NCBI RefSeq assembly: GCF_010868145.1
Contig: NZ_JAAGUY010000015.1
Location: 62,001-126,000, forward strand
From: Nocardia cyriacigeorgica
GTDB taxonomy: Bacteria > Actinomycetota > Actinomycetes > Mycobacteriales > Mycobacteriaceae
Direction of reading: 5' to 3'
DNA length: 64,000 bases
Shown here: piece by piece, positions 27,039 through 35,461 of the stretch
Layout of the letters: each line of letters opens with the position of its first letter
Numbering within the stretch: the first letter of the stretch is position 1
Position numbers and translations under genes: made by a program
Notes under the pieces: generated by a model
Databases searched by the model: none
What the model saw: only the letters and a program-made list of their open reading frames with translations
Told to the model about the DNA's origin: nothing

Positions 27039-28112
27039 CTACACGGAGACGTTGCCCATGCTGGCCGCGATATTGTCCGCGTTGGCGATCCGTTGTCCTC
27101 GCAGTGAGCGGTCGCTTCGTTCGTAGTACTCATCGAATACCGCCGCCGCAGCGCCCGGCGTATCTGTGGCCTGCAACCTGCGATATGCAGCGGATTCCTC
27201 GCCGCGCAGCTCATGCATCATGAAGTCGACCTGAGTCTTCCAATCACCGACCGGCTTGCCCTGCGCCGCGGCGAAGGCTTCGAGATTCTGACGCCGTCCA
27301 CCGAGCCATTGGCACAACCCATACGCACCTTCTTTCGGGTTGTAGGCCCCGGTATTCAATCCGGGCGCTTCGACCTGCATATTGCCGAGGACTCCCGCCG
27401 CTTGCGCAGGGGTGAGTCCGTGCTCGAGGAGTCGCTTGTAGATGTTTTCCGCCGTAGCCCGCTCACCACCGTCCAGCGGTGCTGCGGTCGCGTTCGTCGC
27501 CGGGCTACCGCCCTCGTAGATATCGGCGGGCAGATTGCTGCCGAAGTTCGGGGTCCACGATGGCGCCCCACCGCTCGCCGGAGCACCGCCGTTCTGCGCA
27601 TTCCCTCCTCCTGGAGGCGAATTCCACGCCTGCCGGTCCAGCTCATTGAAGGCATCCCACACAGCGTCGACCGCTTTGCTGATGACCTTGCCCATCGCCT
27701 CTGTAGCGCCGAGCTGCTCAGCCAAAGTCGGACGGTGCGGTGGGTCGTCGACAACGTCGGCCAGAATTTCGTCGACGGCCTTCTCGAGAGCATCGACTTG
27801 GGCAGTCACCTCATTGGCCACATCAGCAGACGCGGCAGCCATCTCGGCGATCTGATCGTCGAGCGAGTTCCATTGGTCCTTATAGTCCTTGACGTCGCCG
27901 GCGCGAAGGTTGTACTTCTTCTTCAGCTCGCCGTCGCCCGGCATCTTCGCATCACCGAGTCCATCCAAGTACTTGGCCGTGATCCGGGTCGCGGTCTTGT
28001 CACCGAGCCCCTTTTTCAACGCCTCCAGCGTCGCTTCGGTGCGAGCGATATACGGGTTCAGGATGGGTGCGTCGGAAAAACGCCGAAAGCTCACTGGATC
28101 CGGGGCCACCAT
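27039..28112 (-). CDS. Phage-tail-lysozyme-domain protein with helical N-terminus
   Basis: About 357 residues. Residues 1-170 are charged and helical, with likely coiled-coil (NLRAGDVKDYKDQWNSLDDQ ... ANEVTAQVDALEKAVDEIL). A Gly/Ala/Pro/Asn-rich linker follows. Residues about 220-350 match the phage tail lysozyme fold (GLTPAQAAGVLGNMQVEAPG, YGLCQWLGGRRQNLEAFA, VDFMMHELRGEESAAYRRL, AAVFDEYYERSDRSLRGQR). It probably cleaves peptidoglycan. There is no signal peptide; a WXG100-like N-terminal region could direct type VII export, but that is inference. ATG at 28112 has GGGAGG only 3 nt away; the next codon, GTG, is better spaced. No other phage genes are nearby. Confidence 0.8.
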   Translation of the reverse strand: MVAPDPVSFRRFSDAPILNPYIARTEATLEALKKGLGDKTATRITAKYLDGLGDAKMPGDGELKKKYNLRAGDVKDYKDQWNSLDDQIAEMAAASADVANEVTAQVDALEKAVDEILADVVDDPPHRPTLAEQLGATEAMGKVISKAVDAVWDAFNELDRQAWNSPPGGGNAQNGGAPASGGAPSWTPNFGSNLPADIYEGGSPATNATAAPLDGGERATAENIYKRLLEHGLTPAQAAGVLGNMQVEAPGLNTGAYNPKEGAYGLCQWLGGRRQNLEAFAAAQGKPVGDWKTQVDFMMHELRGEESAAYRRLQATDTPGAAAAVFDEYYERSDRSLRGQRIANADNIAASMGNVSV

Positions 28113-28289
28113 CCACCTCCCACACACACCGCACGGCGGCGACTCTGTCCCGCCGTGCCGGTCGAGCATCTGCATAGATAGCAGAAGACGCATACCTCCG
28201 CCGTCGCCGATGCTCCCATACATGGGAAGAACTCCGATCGGCCGCGAGCACCGAGGTCGACGTGCCGCGGACAAGCCACCGATCGCCGA

Positions 28290-29885
28290 TCAGATCACGG
28301 TGCCGACATCCTTGGCGACGAGATGATCGAGTGCGCGTTCCGCCACCGCCGCGATCGTCATCGACGGATTGCAGGCGGCGGTATTGCCCGGCATCAGCGC
28401 ACCGTCGAGCACGTAGAGTCCGCGCTGGCCGAGCACCCGGCCCTCCAAATCGCAGACGGTGCCCATGCTCGCGCCGCCCAGCGGATGCCAGGTGGACGGG
28501 AAGGCGGCGTTGGTGTCGAGCAGGGCGGTGCCGGGACCGGCGATGCGATGCGCGAGCGGTCCGATGTGGTTGTCCTGGATGACGCAGTCGCCGCCGGTCG
28601 GCCAGTGCAGCACCGCCTGTTCGGCCGCCGAATCGTAGGTGAACGCGCCGCGGCCGTCGCTGACGCCGTAGCCGACCATCATCGTGGACTTCGGGTCGAT
28701 CGGCAGCGGCGGAATCGATGCCTGGATGAGAGTGCAGGCGTGCCGCGGGTCCGACCAGTTCAAGCTGCCGTAGACGACCGGGCCGCCCTGCGCGGGACCG
28801 AAATCCGCTGCGGGGTTGGTCCACACGTAGATCCGGTCGGCGTTGGTGCCCCAGTTCTGTCCGAGCGCGTCGGGCAGGTCGGGAATCAAGCCTCTGGCGC
28901 CCGCTCGCACCAGCAGTTTGGTGGTATTGAGGCTGCCAGCGGCCAGCATGAGGGTGCCGGTGGTGATGACCTTGTTCTCCTGGACGACGCCCGCGGTGTC
29001 GATGCGGTCGACGTGGACGATCCAGCGTCCGTCGGGGCCGCGCTCGATATCGGTGACCTCGTGCAGGGTGCGCACCTGGACCCGTCCGGTCGCCTCCGCG
29101 GCCGCGATGTAGGTGACGTCGACGGAGTGTTTGCCGCCGTTGTTGACGCCCATCGCGCTGTCGCCGTTGGTGTACGACGGCTTCATCTCCCCACGCAGCT
29201 CCGCGAGGGCGAAGTCCCAGTCGATCGGCATCGGGATCTTCGACAGTGGCAGTCCGGCGCGTCGCACATGGTCGGCGAAAACGCGCGCCGCAGCGTAATT
29301 CGGGCCTGCGATCAGCTCGTCGGGTGCGACCGCGAGACCGAGCATCCGCGCAACCCGGGGGTAGTGCACGCGGTCCATCGTCGCCCAGTCGAGTTCCGTC
29401 GGGAAATGCGTAGTGAACACCGCTTCGTCCGGCTGCAACGACATCCCTTGGTAGATCAGCGAACCGCCGCCGAGCCCCGCCGCACACAGGGCGGTCATGT
29501 TCTCCCCCGGCACCGCCTCGACCAGACCGGCGTAGGGCTCGAAAGCCAAGGGCCGCCCGAACAGGTTCGGACTGGATCGGTGCCACAGGATGCGCTTGTC
29601 CGGCGCCGATGCCCGCGGGAAGGTTTCCGCGTCGGGCCCCGTCGGCCAGCGCATCCCGCGTTCCAACAGCACTACCGGCACGCCGGCCTCGGCCAGTCGC
29701 AGTGCCGCCACGCCACCACCGAACCCCGACCCGATCACGACCACCCGATGCTCCTCCCGGGTGAGCGCAACGCTGTTGACCCTGGCGGCGATTCTGGGTT
29801 TCGGATCGAATGCCCGGGTACCGGCGAGCACGGCGCCCGCGGCGACCGCCCCGGTCAGCAGCGAGCGGCGGGAGATCACTGACAT
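28290..29885 (-). CDS. Tat-exported GMC-family oxidoreductase (cholesterol-oxidase-like)
   Basis: A 531-residue flavoprotein. A twin-arginine signal (SRRSLL at 5-10 followed by a hydrophobic alanine-rich core) predicts Tat export. The FAD-binding VIGSGFGGG lies near residue 48. AAGLGGGSLIYQGM and the C-terminal active-site elements TWHPLGGASMG (His) and CNPSMTIAAVAER (Asn) match class I cholesterol/3-beta-hydroxysteroid oxidases. By analogy it oxidises an extracellular sterol or alcohol with O2. ATG at 29885 has AAGGA upstream. Two tandem palindromes about 50-75 bp upstream suggest TetR-type control. The exact substrate is not proven. Confidence 0.87.
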   Translation of the reverse strand: MSVISRRSLLTGAVAAGAVLAGTRAFDPKPRIAARVNSVALTREEHRVVVIGSGFGGGVAALRLAEAGVPVVLLERGMRWPTGPDAETFPRASAPDKRILWHRSSPNLFGRPLAFEPYAGLVEAVPGENMTALCAAGLGGGSLIYQGMSLQPDEAVFTTHFPTELDWATMDRVHYPRVARMLGLAVAPDELIAGPNYAAARVFADHVRRAGLPLSKIPMPIDWDFALAELRGEMKPSYTNGDSAMGVNNGGKHSVDVTYIAAAEATGRVQVRTLHEVTDIERGPDGRWIVHVDRIDTAGVVQENKVITTGTLMLAAGSLNTTKLLVRAGARGLIPDLPDALGQNWGTNADRIYVWTNPAADFGPAQGGPVVYGSLNWSDPRHACTLIQASIPPLPIDPKSTMMVGYGVSDGRGAFTYDSAAEQAVLHWPTGGDCVIQDNHIGPLAHRIAGPGTALLDTNAAFPSTWHPLGGASMGTVCDLEGRVLGQRGLYVLDGALMPGNTAACNPSMTIAAVAERALDHLVAKDVGTVI

Positions 29886-29931
29886 GAAAGATCCTTACGA
29901 CGAGACAACTCGGGCGCCACACGTCAGCGCC

Positions 29932-29962
29932 GGTAACCCAGTTACCGAGTAACGAAGTTACT
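29932..29962. promoter_or_regulatory. Two tandem GTAAC-N3-GTTAC palindromes before the GMC oxidoreductase
   Basis: GGTAAC-CCA-GTTACC (29932-29946) and AGTAAC-GAA-GTTACT (29948-29962) are both perfect, with centres 16 bp apart (about 1.5 helical turns). This is a typical double operator for a TetR-type dimer. The rest of the 29886-30145 spacer shows no gene. Confidence 0.7.
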
Positions 29963-30145
29963 GGACCCCTGCTCGCGCCGGGCGAAAACCGGCAACTTCG
30001 ATCCGACGCCCGCCTGCCGGGCAGATAGCCTCGCATTCGGGCACGCTCGGATGGAGGCGCGGAGGCGATGGACGACGATCCGCATATCCACGTCGAGCGG
30101 CAGATCGCGCAGGTGCGCGGCTTCCCCGCGCGGCAGATCCTCCGG

Positions 30146-30826
30146 TCAGGCGAGCAAGAAGCGCTCGACCCAGGGTGCGTCGAACCAGCCCGCCGCGTCG
30201 GCCCGGAATTCGTTCGGCGATTGTGTACCCACACCGGCCGGGATCGTGCCGACCAGCTCGACACCGGTCACCCGAGGCAGATCGCCGCGGTTGGTTTCCA
30301 TGGCCAGGTCGGGAGTTTCGGGCCAGGAGCCGATCACCAGACCCGCACAGTCCACACCGGCCGCGGCGAGGGTACGGGTGGTGAGCTCGGTGTGATTGAG
30401 GGTGCCGAGGCCGGGAGCCGTGACGACCACGACCGGCGCGGCGAGTTTCGCCGCCAGATCGAGCAGAGTGAATTCGCCGATGCGGACCAACAGTCCGCCC
30501 GCACCCTCGACGAGAACGAGGTCGGCGGTGAGTTCGGTGATGGCCGAGAGGGTTTCGTCGATGGTGAGCAACGGTGCGCCGCAACGGCGGGCTGCCGTAT
30601 CGGGGGCCAGCGGTTCGGGATAGCGGGCCAGTTCGGCGGTTCGGGTGACACCGGAGAGTCGCGCGATGGTCGCGAGATCGCCGGGTTCGTCCGGGGCGGC
30701 ACCGGTCTGGGCCGGTTTGCATACCGCTACCGAGCGCCCGGCAGCCATGGCGGCGGCGGCCAATGCGGCGGTAACGATGGTCTTGCCGACATCGGTCGAC
30801 GTTCCGGTGACGAACAACAACGTCAT
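30146..30826 (-). CDS. bioD: Dethiobiotin synthetase
   Basis: A 226-residue ATP-dependent enzyme that closes the ureido ring of 7,8-diaminopelargonate. The P-loop variant GTSTDVGKT is at residues 8-16, KPAQTG near 38, and the [14 protein letters not shown] motif is characteristic. ATG at 30826 follows GGGGAG at 6 nt, 28 bp after the bioF stop, giving a bioF-bioD operon under the BioQ box at 32020. The open frame upstream of the ATG overlaps bioF and was not used. Confidence 0.95.
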   Translation of the reverse strand: MTLLFVTGTSTDVGKTIVTAALAAAAMAAGRSVAVCKPAQTGAAPDEPGDLATIARLSGVTRTAELARYPEPLAPDTAARRCGAPLLTIDETLSAITELTADLVLVEGAGGLLVRIGEFTLLDLAAKLAAPVVVVTAPGLGTLNHTELTTRTLAAAGVDCAGLVIGSWPETPDLAMETNRGDLPRVTGVELVGTIPAGVGTQSPNEFRADAAGWFDAPWVERFLLA

Positions 30827-30854
30827 CGAGCGCTCCCCTGACGTGCGATGCACC

Positions 30855-32003
30855 TCACGCAGGCACTACCTGACGTGCGGTGGACAGGACCTCGCCGAGA
30901 ACCGTGGCGATGACATCGATGTCGGCGGGAGTCAGATTCGCACGAGCGGTGAGCCGCAGCCGAGAGGTACCTTCCGGTACCGACGGCGGACGGAAGCACC
31001 CCACGTCCAGCCCGCGCGCCCGGCATTCCTGCGCGGCATCGAATGCGACCTGCGCCTCCCCCAGCACCACCGACACCACGGCCGAATCCGGTTGCGGCAC
31101 CTCGGCGATACGGGCGATATCGGCGGCGCGGTCGAGTACCCGCTGTGCGATACCCGGATCGCCGCGCAGAATCCGCAGCGCCGCGCGTGCCGCGCCGACA
31201 GCCGCGGGCGCGAGTCCGGTATCGAAGATGAACGTGCGGGCAGCGTCGATCAGATGGGCACGTACCCGGCCGCTGGCCAGTACCGCACCGCCCTGGGCGG
31301 CAAGGGCTTTCGACAGCGTCGCGGTGATCACCAGATCCGGTTCACCGGCCAGTCCCGCCTCCTGCACCAGTCCACGTCCGCCCCTGCCGCGCACGCCGAG
31401 GCCGTGCGCCTCGTCGACAACCAGCACGGCGCCGTTCGCGCGGGTGACCCGATGCAGTTCGGCCAGCGGCGCCAGATCACCGTCGGCGCTGAATACCGAA
31501 TCGGTGAGCACCAGCGCACGTTCCTCCGTGCGGCTCGCCAGCAACCGATCCACTGCCGCCGCGTCACAGTGCGGTGCGATCTCCACCCGCGCCCGCGACA
31601 ATCGGCAGGCATCCACCAGCGAGGCATGACTGCCCGCATCGGAAACGATCAACGAGCCCCGTCCGGCCAATGCTGTCACCACACCGAGATTGGCCGCGTA
31701 CCCGGACGCGAATACCAGCCCGGCCTCCGCACCCACGAACTCCGCCAGCTCGGCCTCGAGCGATTCGTGCTCGGTGGTGGTTCCGGTGACCAGCCGTGAC
31801 CCGGTCGATCCGGCGCCCCACCGGCGCACCGCCTCGACCGCACCCTCGATCACCTCGGGATGCCGGACCAGGCCCAGATAGTCGTTCGAGGCCAGATCGA
31901 TGGATGACGATTGCTGTTCCCGCGCCCGCAACTCCCGCCGCAGCCCCGCCCCCACTCGCTCGGCAGCACGCGCGTCCAGCCAGCTCAATGGATCGGTACT
32001 CAC
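30855..32003 (-). CDS. bioF: 8-amino-7-oxononanoate synthase
   Basis: A 382-residue PLP enzyme that condenses pimeloyl-ACP/CoA with alanine. Motifs: [55 protein letters not shown] and the PLP lysine in [16 protein letters not shown] at 32003 is proposed as a leaderless start: TATGGT ends 8 nt before it, and the BioQ box lies immediately upstream. The in-frame ATG at 32039 would put the operator inside the coding region. Confidence 0.94.
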   Translation of the reverse strand: MSTDPLSWLDARAAERVGAGLRRELRAREQQSSSIDLASNDYLGLVRHPEVIEGAVEAVRRWGAGSTGSRLVTGTTTEHESLEAELAEFVGAEAGLVFASGYAANLGVVTALAGRGSLIVSDAGSHASLVDACRLSRARVEIAPHCDAAAVDRLLASRTEERALVLTDSVFSADGDLAPLAELHRVTRANGAVLVVDEAHGLGVRGRGGRGLVQEAGLAGEPDLVITATLSKALAAQGGAVLASGRVRAHLIDAARTFIFDTGLAPAAVGAARAALRILRGDPGIAQRVLDRAADIARIAEVPQPDSAVVSVVLGEAQVAFDAAQECRARGLDVGCFRPPSVPEGTSRLRLTARANLTPADIDVIATVLGEVLSTARQVVPA

Positions 32004-32019
32004 AGCTGAACACCATACT

Positions 32020-32032
32020 TGAACGGCGTTCA
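32020..32032. promoter_or_regulatory. BioQ box 2 (bioF-bioD)
   Basis: TGAAC-GGC-GTTCA palindrome, 17 bp from the bioF start and 2 bp from a TATGGT -10 box (32012-32017). An extra TGAAC half-site is at 32007-32011. Bound repressor would cover the promoter. Confidence 0.8.
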
Positions 32033-32072
32033 GGAGCATGCCGGGGGCCGCTGACGGCGCATGGCCCGCCCT

Positions 32073-32549
32073 TCAGCCGCCGAACCAGCTGGGCATATCG
32101 GTGCGGAAGAGATCACCCGGTGCGAGAGCCCGAAGGTCGGCTTCGAGCGCGGTCATCCGCTCGGCTCCCAGAGCGTCCGTCCAGCGCGCGTGGATGCGGT
32201 CGAAGGTCTCGGCGGATTTGTCCAGGAAGTCGATGCCGCGATCGGTGAGCGTGTAAACCTTGCGCCGCGCGTCTGCCGGATCATGGCCGCGACGTAAGTA
32301 CCCGCGGCGTTCGAGATTCTCGATGTGCTTACCCGCGGCCTGCTTGGAGATGCCGAGCGCACGTCCGAGGTCGGCCGCGGTGCACCCCTGCGGCCCGGTA
32401 CGCACGATCGCCTGGAACAGGAAACCGTGCATCGGCCGCAGGTCGGGGTGTCCGCGCTCGGCGAGATCGGCATGCACCTCGTCGATGGCCGCACGGAATG
32501 CGCCCAGCATCCGCAGTGGTAGCTCGAAGCCACCGGCATCCCTTGACAT
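32073..32549 (-). CDS. MarR-family transcriptional regulator
   Basis: About 158 residues: GPQGCTAADLGRALGISKQA with AGKHIENLERRGYLRR is the winged-helix DNA-binding unit, and HDPADARRKVYTLTDRG is the wing. An N-terminal dimerisation helix precedes it. ATG at 32549 is used; TTG at 32558 is possible. It is divergent from a cupin gene (32610), with an inverted repeat between them, so it probably represses that gene and itself. Confidence 0.85.
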   Translation of the reverse strand: MSRDAGGFELPLRMLGAFRAAIDEVHADLAERGHPDLRPMHGFLFQAIVRTGPQGCTAADLGRALGISKQAAGKHIENLERRGYLRRGHDPADARRKVYTLTDRGIDFLDKSAETFDRIHARWTDALGAERMTALEADLRALAPGDLFRTDMPSWFGG

Positions 32550-32570
32550 ATTGGACAACCTCGTTGACTA

Positions 32571-32593
32571 TATGGACAACATTATTGTCTATC
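32571..32593. promoter_or_regulatory. Inverted repeat between MarR and cupin genes
   Basis: GACAA-CATTA-TTGTC is the core of a longer imperfect dyad in this AT-rich 60-bp spacer. TTGGACAAC at 32551-32559 and ATGGACAAC about 20 bp later also form a direct repeat. It is a candidate MarR operator. Confidence 0.5.
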
Positions 32594-32609
32594 TTAAGGG
32601 CGTGCCGCC

Positions 32610-32984
32610 ATGACCGTCATCCGACACTCCGAAACCCGCCGCACCGAAACTCCGGCGGGCGTGATGACCACCCTCGCCTCCCCCACCCAGGGCGGCTCAT
32701 CGTTGTCGCTGTGGCGAGTGGAGGTCGCACCGGGTATATCCGGGCCGCCGCATTTCATCGATGCCGAGCAGATCTGGACCGTCCTCACCGGCCGCGCCGA
32801 AATAACCCTGAACGGCACTGATCTCGTCGTCGACGCGGGCGACACGATTGTCCTGCCGCCCGATGCGCTGCGCCAGATCTCCGGCGGCGCAGAGGGTTAC
32901 ACCGCCGTGGTCGCCGCACGGCCGGACGCCCGAGCAGGCACCCCTGACGGCACGGGCACGATCGTGCCGCCGTGGATCGCCTGA
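32610..32984 (+). CDS. Cupin-domain protein
   Basis: 124 residues, single cupin. The metal-motif region reads GPPHFIDAEQIWTVLTGRAEI; one histidine and the glutamate position (AEQ) are altered, so metal binding is doubtful. The second motif DAGDTIVLPPDALRQIS lacks its histidine. It may therefore be a non-catalytic ligand-binding cupin. ATG at 32610. It is paired divergently with the MarR gene. Function unknown. Confidence 0.78.
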   Translation: MTVIRHSETRRTETPAGVMTTLASPTQGGSSLSLWRVEVAPGISGPPHFIDAEQIWTVLTGRAEITLNGTDLVVDAGDTIVLPPDALRQISGGAEGYTAVVAARPDARAGTPDGTGTIVPPWIA

Positions 32985-33000
32985 GGCGCCCGCACGAACG

Positions 33001-34272
33001 CTATCCGACGCACGCGGCGGCCACCATTGCCGCGGTGATTGTGGCGACGTCGGTAGTGGTGCTGATGAACGGTGGCATGCAGTAGATGAGGTTGCGGAAG
33101 GGGCGCAGCCAGGCGCCCGCGGCAACCGCGGCATCGGTGGCGGCACGCATATCGATCGGGTGATCGAGTTCGATGACGCCGATCGCGCCGAGCACCCGCA
33201 CCTCAGCGACGCCGGGCAGCTCACGGGCGGCGGCAAGACCGGATTCCAGTTCCGCTTCGATGCGTTTCACCTCGCCCTGCCAGTCTCGGGACAACAGCAG
33301 CTCGGTGGAGGCCACCGCGATCGCGCAGGCCAAGGGATTACCCATGAAGGTGGGACCGTGCATGAGGCCGCCGTGCGCGGCGCTGAGGGTTTCGGCGATC
33401 CGCTCGGTACACAGGGCGGCGGCGAGGGTCAGGTAGCCGCCGGTGAGGGCCTTGCCGACACACATCACGTCAGGGGCGATGCCGGCCTGCTCGGCGGCGA
33501 ACAGCGTTCCGGTGCGGCCGAATCCGGTGGCGATCTCATCGAAGATGAGCAGCACGCCGTTGGCGTCGCACAACCGGCGCAGCTCGGTGAGGTAGCGCGG
33601 ATCGTGCCAGCGCATACCGCCCGCGCCCTGCACAACCGGTTCAACGATGACGGCGGCGAGCTCGTCGGCGTGCTCGATCATCGCGCCCTCGAGTTCCGCG
33701 ATATAGCCGGGGTCGAAGGCGCGCGGCGGGGCGGGGACGAAGACCTGCTCGGCCAGGATGTCGGTCCACAGCGCATGCATGCCACCCTCGGGGTCGCACA
33801 CGCTCATGGGAGTGAAGGTGTCGCCGTGGTAGCCGCCGCGCCAGGTGAGCAACCGCCGTTTGCCGGGCCGCCCCAGCGCGCGCTGATATTGCAGGCACAT
33901 CTTGACCGCGACCTCGACCGACACCGAGCCCGAATCACAGAGGAAAACCTTGTCCAAGCCGGGTGGGGTGAGCTGAACCAGCAGCTCGGCCAGCCGGGCC
34001 GCCGGTTCATGGGTGAGCCCGCCGAACATGACGTGACTCATCCGCTGCGACTGCACCAGCAGCGCCGAGTCCAGCACTGGATGCCGGTACCCGTGCACCG
34101 CCGCCCACCAGGAGCTCATCCCGTCGACCAGCTCACGCCCATCGGCCAGCGTCAGCCTGGTCCCCGACGCCGACGCCACCACCAGCGGCTCGGTTGTCGC
34201 CGGGAACCCGCCGTACGGGTGCCACACATGTTCGGCGTCGATGGCGGTGATCTCGTCGGGCGTCAGCACCAC
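33001..34272 (-). CDS. bioA: Adenosylmethionine-8-amino-7-oxononanoate aminotransferase
   Basis: A 423-residue class III PLP aminotransferase that makes 7,8-diaminopelargonate. VWHPYGGF near the N-terminus, [31 protein letters not shown], the PLP-binding [19 protein letters not shown] and the lysine in [11 protein letters not shown] all match BioA. The start is GTG at 34272 (a second GTG follows) with AAGGA about 9 nt before it. A BioQ box lies 49 bp upstream. It is monocistronic here, away from bioF-bioD. Confidence 0.95.
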   Translation of the reverse strand: MVLTPDEITAIDAEHVWHPYGGFPATTEPLVVASASGTRLTLADGRELVDGMSSWWAAVHGYRHPVLDSALLVQSQRMSHVMFGGLTHEPAARLAELLVQLTPPGLDKVFLCDSGSVSVEVAVKMCLQYQRALGRPGKRRLLTWRGGYHGDTFTPMSVCDPEGGMHALWTDILAEQVFVPAPPRAFDPGYIAELEGAMIEHADELAAVIVEPVVQGAGGMRWHDPRYLTELRRLCDANGVLLIFDEIATGFGRTGTLFAAEQAGIAPDVMCVGKALTGGYLTLAAALCTERIAETLSAAHGGLMHGPTFMGNPLACAIAVASTELLLSRDWQGEVKRIEAELESGLAAARELPGVAEVRVLGAIGVIELDHPIDMRAATDAAVAAGAWLRPFRNLIYCMPPFISTTTDVATITAAMVAAACVG

Positions 34273-34320
34273 AGCGGCAGTCCTTCACACAGCGGACGTC
34301 CCACTCCGAACCGGAGCGAG

Positions 34321-34337
34321 CTTGAACACCGTTCAAG
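34321..34337. promoter_or_regulatory. BioQ box 3 (bioA)
   Basis: CTTGAAC-ACC-GTTCAAG, a perfect 7-3-7 palindrome and the most symmetrical of the three boxes. Its right arm contains the stop codon (34333-34335) of the upstream marR gene, so operator and coding sequence overlap. Confidence 0.82.
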
Positions 34338-34791
34338 TTAGCATCGGACCTGGTGTCCCTCCAGAGCGGTCGGCGTACGAGTCGCACACCGCGGCCAACC
34401 CGGCACACATGGCATCGAACTCACCGGCCCCGAGCCGCCGGCGAAGATCCCCCTCGATACGCCCGATGCGATCGGCGGCCAGCCCGAGCGCCGTGCGCCC
34501 CGATTCGGTGAGAACCACAAGCCTCGCCCGACGGTCGGCGGGGTCGACGCGCCGCTCGACGAGCCCCTGACGTTCCAAGTGGGTGACGAGTTCCCCCATG
34601 GACTGCTGGGTCATCCCTGCCGCATCAGCAAGCGCGGTCACCCGCGAACCCGCCGGGTCCAGGTAGCGGAACACCGCATAGTGCGCCGGACGCAGGTCGC
34701 CACCGAGGACCGCGCGCAGTTCGCGGTTCAACTCCCGTTCGACGGCCCTGGTCGCCAGCGTGAGCAGTTTCAACACAGAAGCCTCAGCCAT
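34333..34791 (-). CDS. MarR-family transcriptional regulator
   Basis: About 152 residues: [40 protein letters not shown] (recognition helix) and wing [23 protein letters not shown] at 34791; GTG at 34797 is also in frame. It is divergent from a cupin gene across an almost perfect 23-bp palindrome that touches its own start, so autoregulation and cupin repression are likely. The 3' end overlaps the bioA operator. Confidence 0.86.
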   Translation of the reverse strand: MAEASVLKLLTLATRAVERELNRELRAVLGGDLRPAHYAVFRYLDPAGSRVTALADAAGMTQQSMGELVTHLERQGLVERRVDPADRRARLVVLTESGRTALGLAADRIGRIEGDLRRRLGAGEFDAMCAGLAAVCDSYADRSGGTPGPMLT

Positions 34792-34797
34792 TGACAC

Positions 34798-34820
34798 GAT
34801 AGAAAGGTTACCTTTATATC
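34798..34820. promoter_or_regulatory. 23-bp MarR operator candidate
   Basis: GATA-x-AAAGGT, one central base, then ACCTTT-x-TATC: all arm positions except one pair are complementary. It contains a -10-like TATATC for the plus-strand cupin gene and abuts the MarR start codons. Confidence 0.7.
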
Positions 34821-34826
34821 TTGAGG

Positions 34827-35369
34827 ATGCCCGAACAAGCCCTCACCTTTCGCAACGGCCACCGCGTCACATTGATCGACGAAGGCGTCGACGACAACGG
34901 CCCCTACCTGCGCCTGCAACATCTGCTGCCGGCCCCGAAACGCCAGGCCGGTCCGCACTGGCATCCCGAACTCGCCGAACACTGGACCATCCGCGCCGGA
35001 CGGATTCGCTTCCGCATCGATGGCACCGAGGTCATCGCCGACCCCGGCGACACCGTCACCGCTCCCCCGCGCACGGTGCACGAATTCTGGAGCGAGCTGC
35101 CCGATACCGTCATCGACCACGAGATCCGCCCACCCCTGCGGCACTGGCAGATGTTCCAGTTCTGGTCCACTCTCGACAACGCGGGCAAGACCACCGCCGC
35201 TGGCCTCCCGCGCAACCCGATCGCCCTCGCCTTGCTGTGGGACCTGCAGGACGGCTACCTCGCGAAGATCCCGGTGCCCGTACAGCGAGTCCTCCTGGGC
35301 GGCTTGGCGCGTCTCGCCCGCGCCACCGGCTACCACCGCCGCTGGCTGCCACTCACCGACGACGCCTGA
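34827..35369 (+). CDS. Cupin-domain protein
   Basis: A 180-residue protein whose first 110 residues form a cupin: [21 protein letters not shown] has the HxH and E metal ligands, and [17 protein letters not shown] has the second-motif histidine. A helical C-terminal region (about 115-180) follows. Unlike the cupin at 32610 it retains the full metal set, so dioxygenase- or isomerase-like chemistry is possible. ATG at 34827 lies a few bases after a TATATC box (leaderless). Divergent from marR. Confidence 0.8.
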   Translation: MPEQALTFRNGHRVTLIDEGVDDNGPYLRLQHLLPAPKRQAGPHWHPELAEHWTIRAGRIRFRIDGTEVIADPGDTVTAPPRTVHEFWSELPDTVIDHEIRPPLRHWQMFQFWSTLDNAGKTTAAGLPRNPIALALLWDLQDGYLAKIPVPVQRVLLGGLARLARATGYHRRWLPLTDDA

Positions 35370-35461
35370 TCGGCACAGAAGACCCACTACCTGATACCGC
35401 CCACCCACCCAACGCGCAGGGCCACAGCGGCCGCACAGTAACGCCCGTTAGTGTCGTTGCC

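Noticed and set aside
27039-29885. Prophage remnant suggested by the phage-tail lysozyme domain
   Set aside because: No capsid, tail, integrase or att-like sequence nearby; the neighbours are chromosomal metabolic genes.
30068-30145. Short plus-strand frame MDDDPHIHVERQIAQV... after bioD
   Set aside because: The ribosome site is too close to the ATG, and the frame continues antisense through bioD; no family recognised.
28000-30264. 754-codon minus-strand open frame across the GMC oxidoreductase
   Set aside because: Arg-rich low-complexity translation in a different frame from the real enzyme; a frame shadow.
34760-35461. 234-codon N-terminal extension of glgX
   Set aside because: It overlaps the cupin gene at 34827 in another frame, has no similarity to debranching enzymes, and the family N-terminus starts after 35462.
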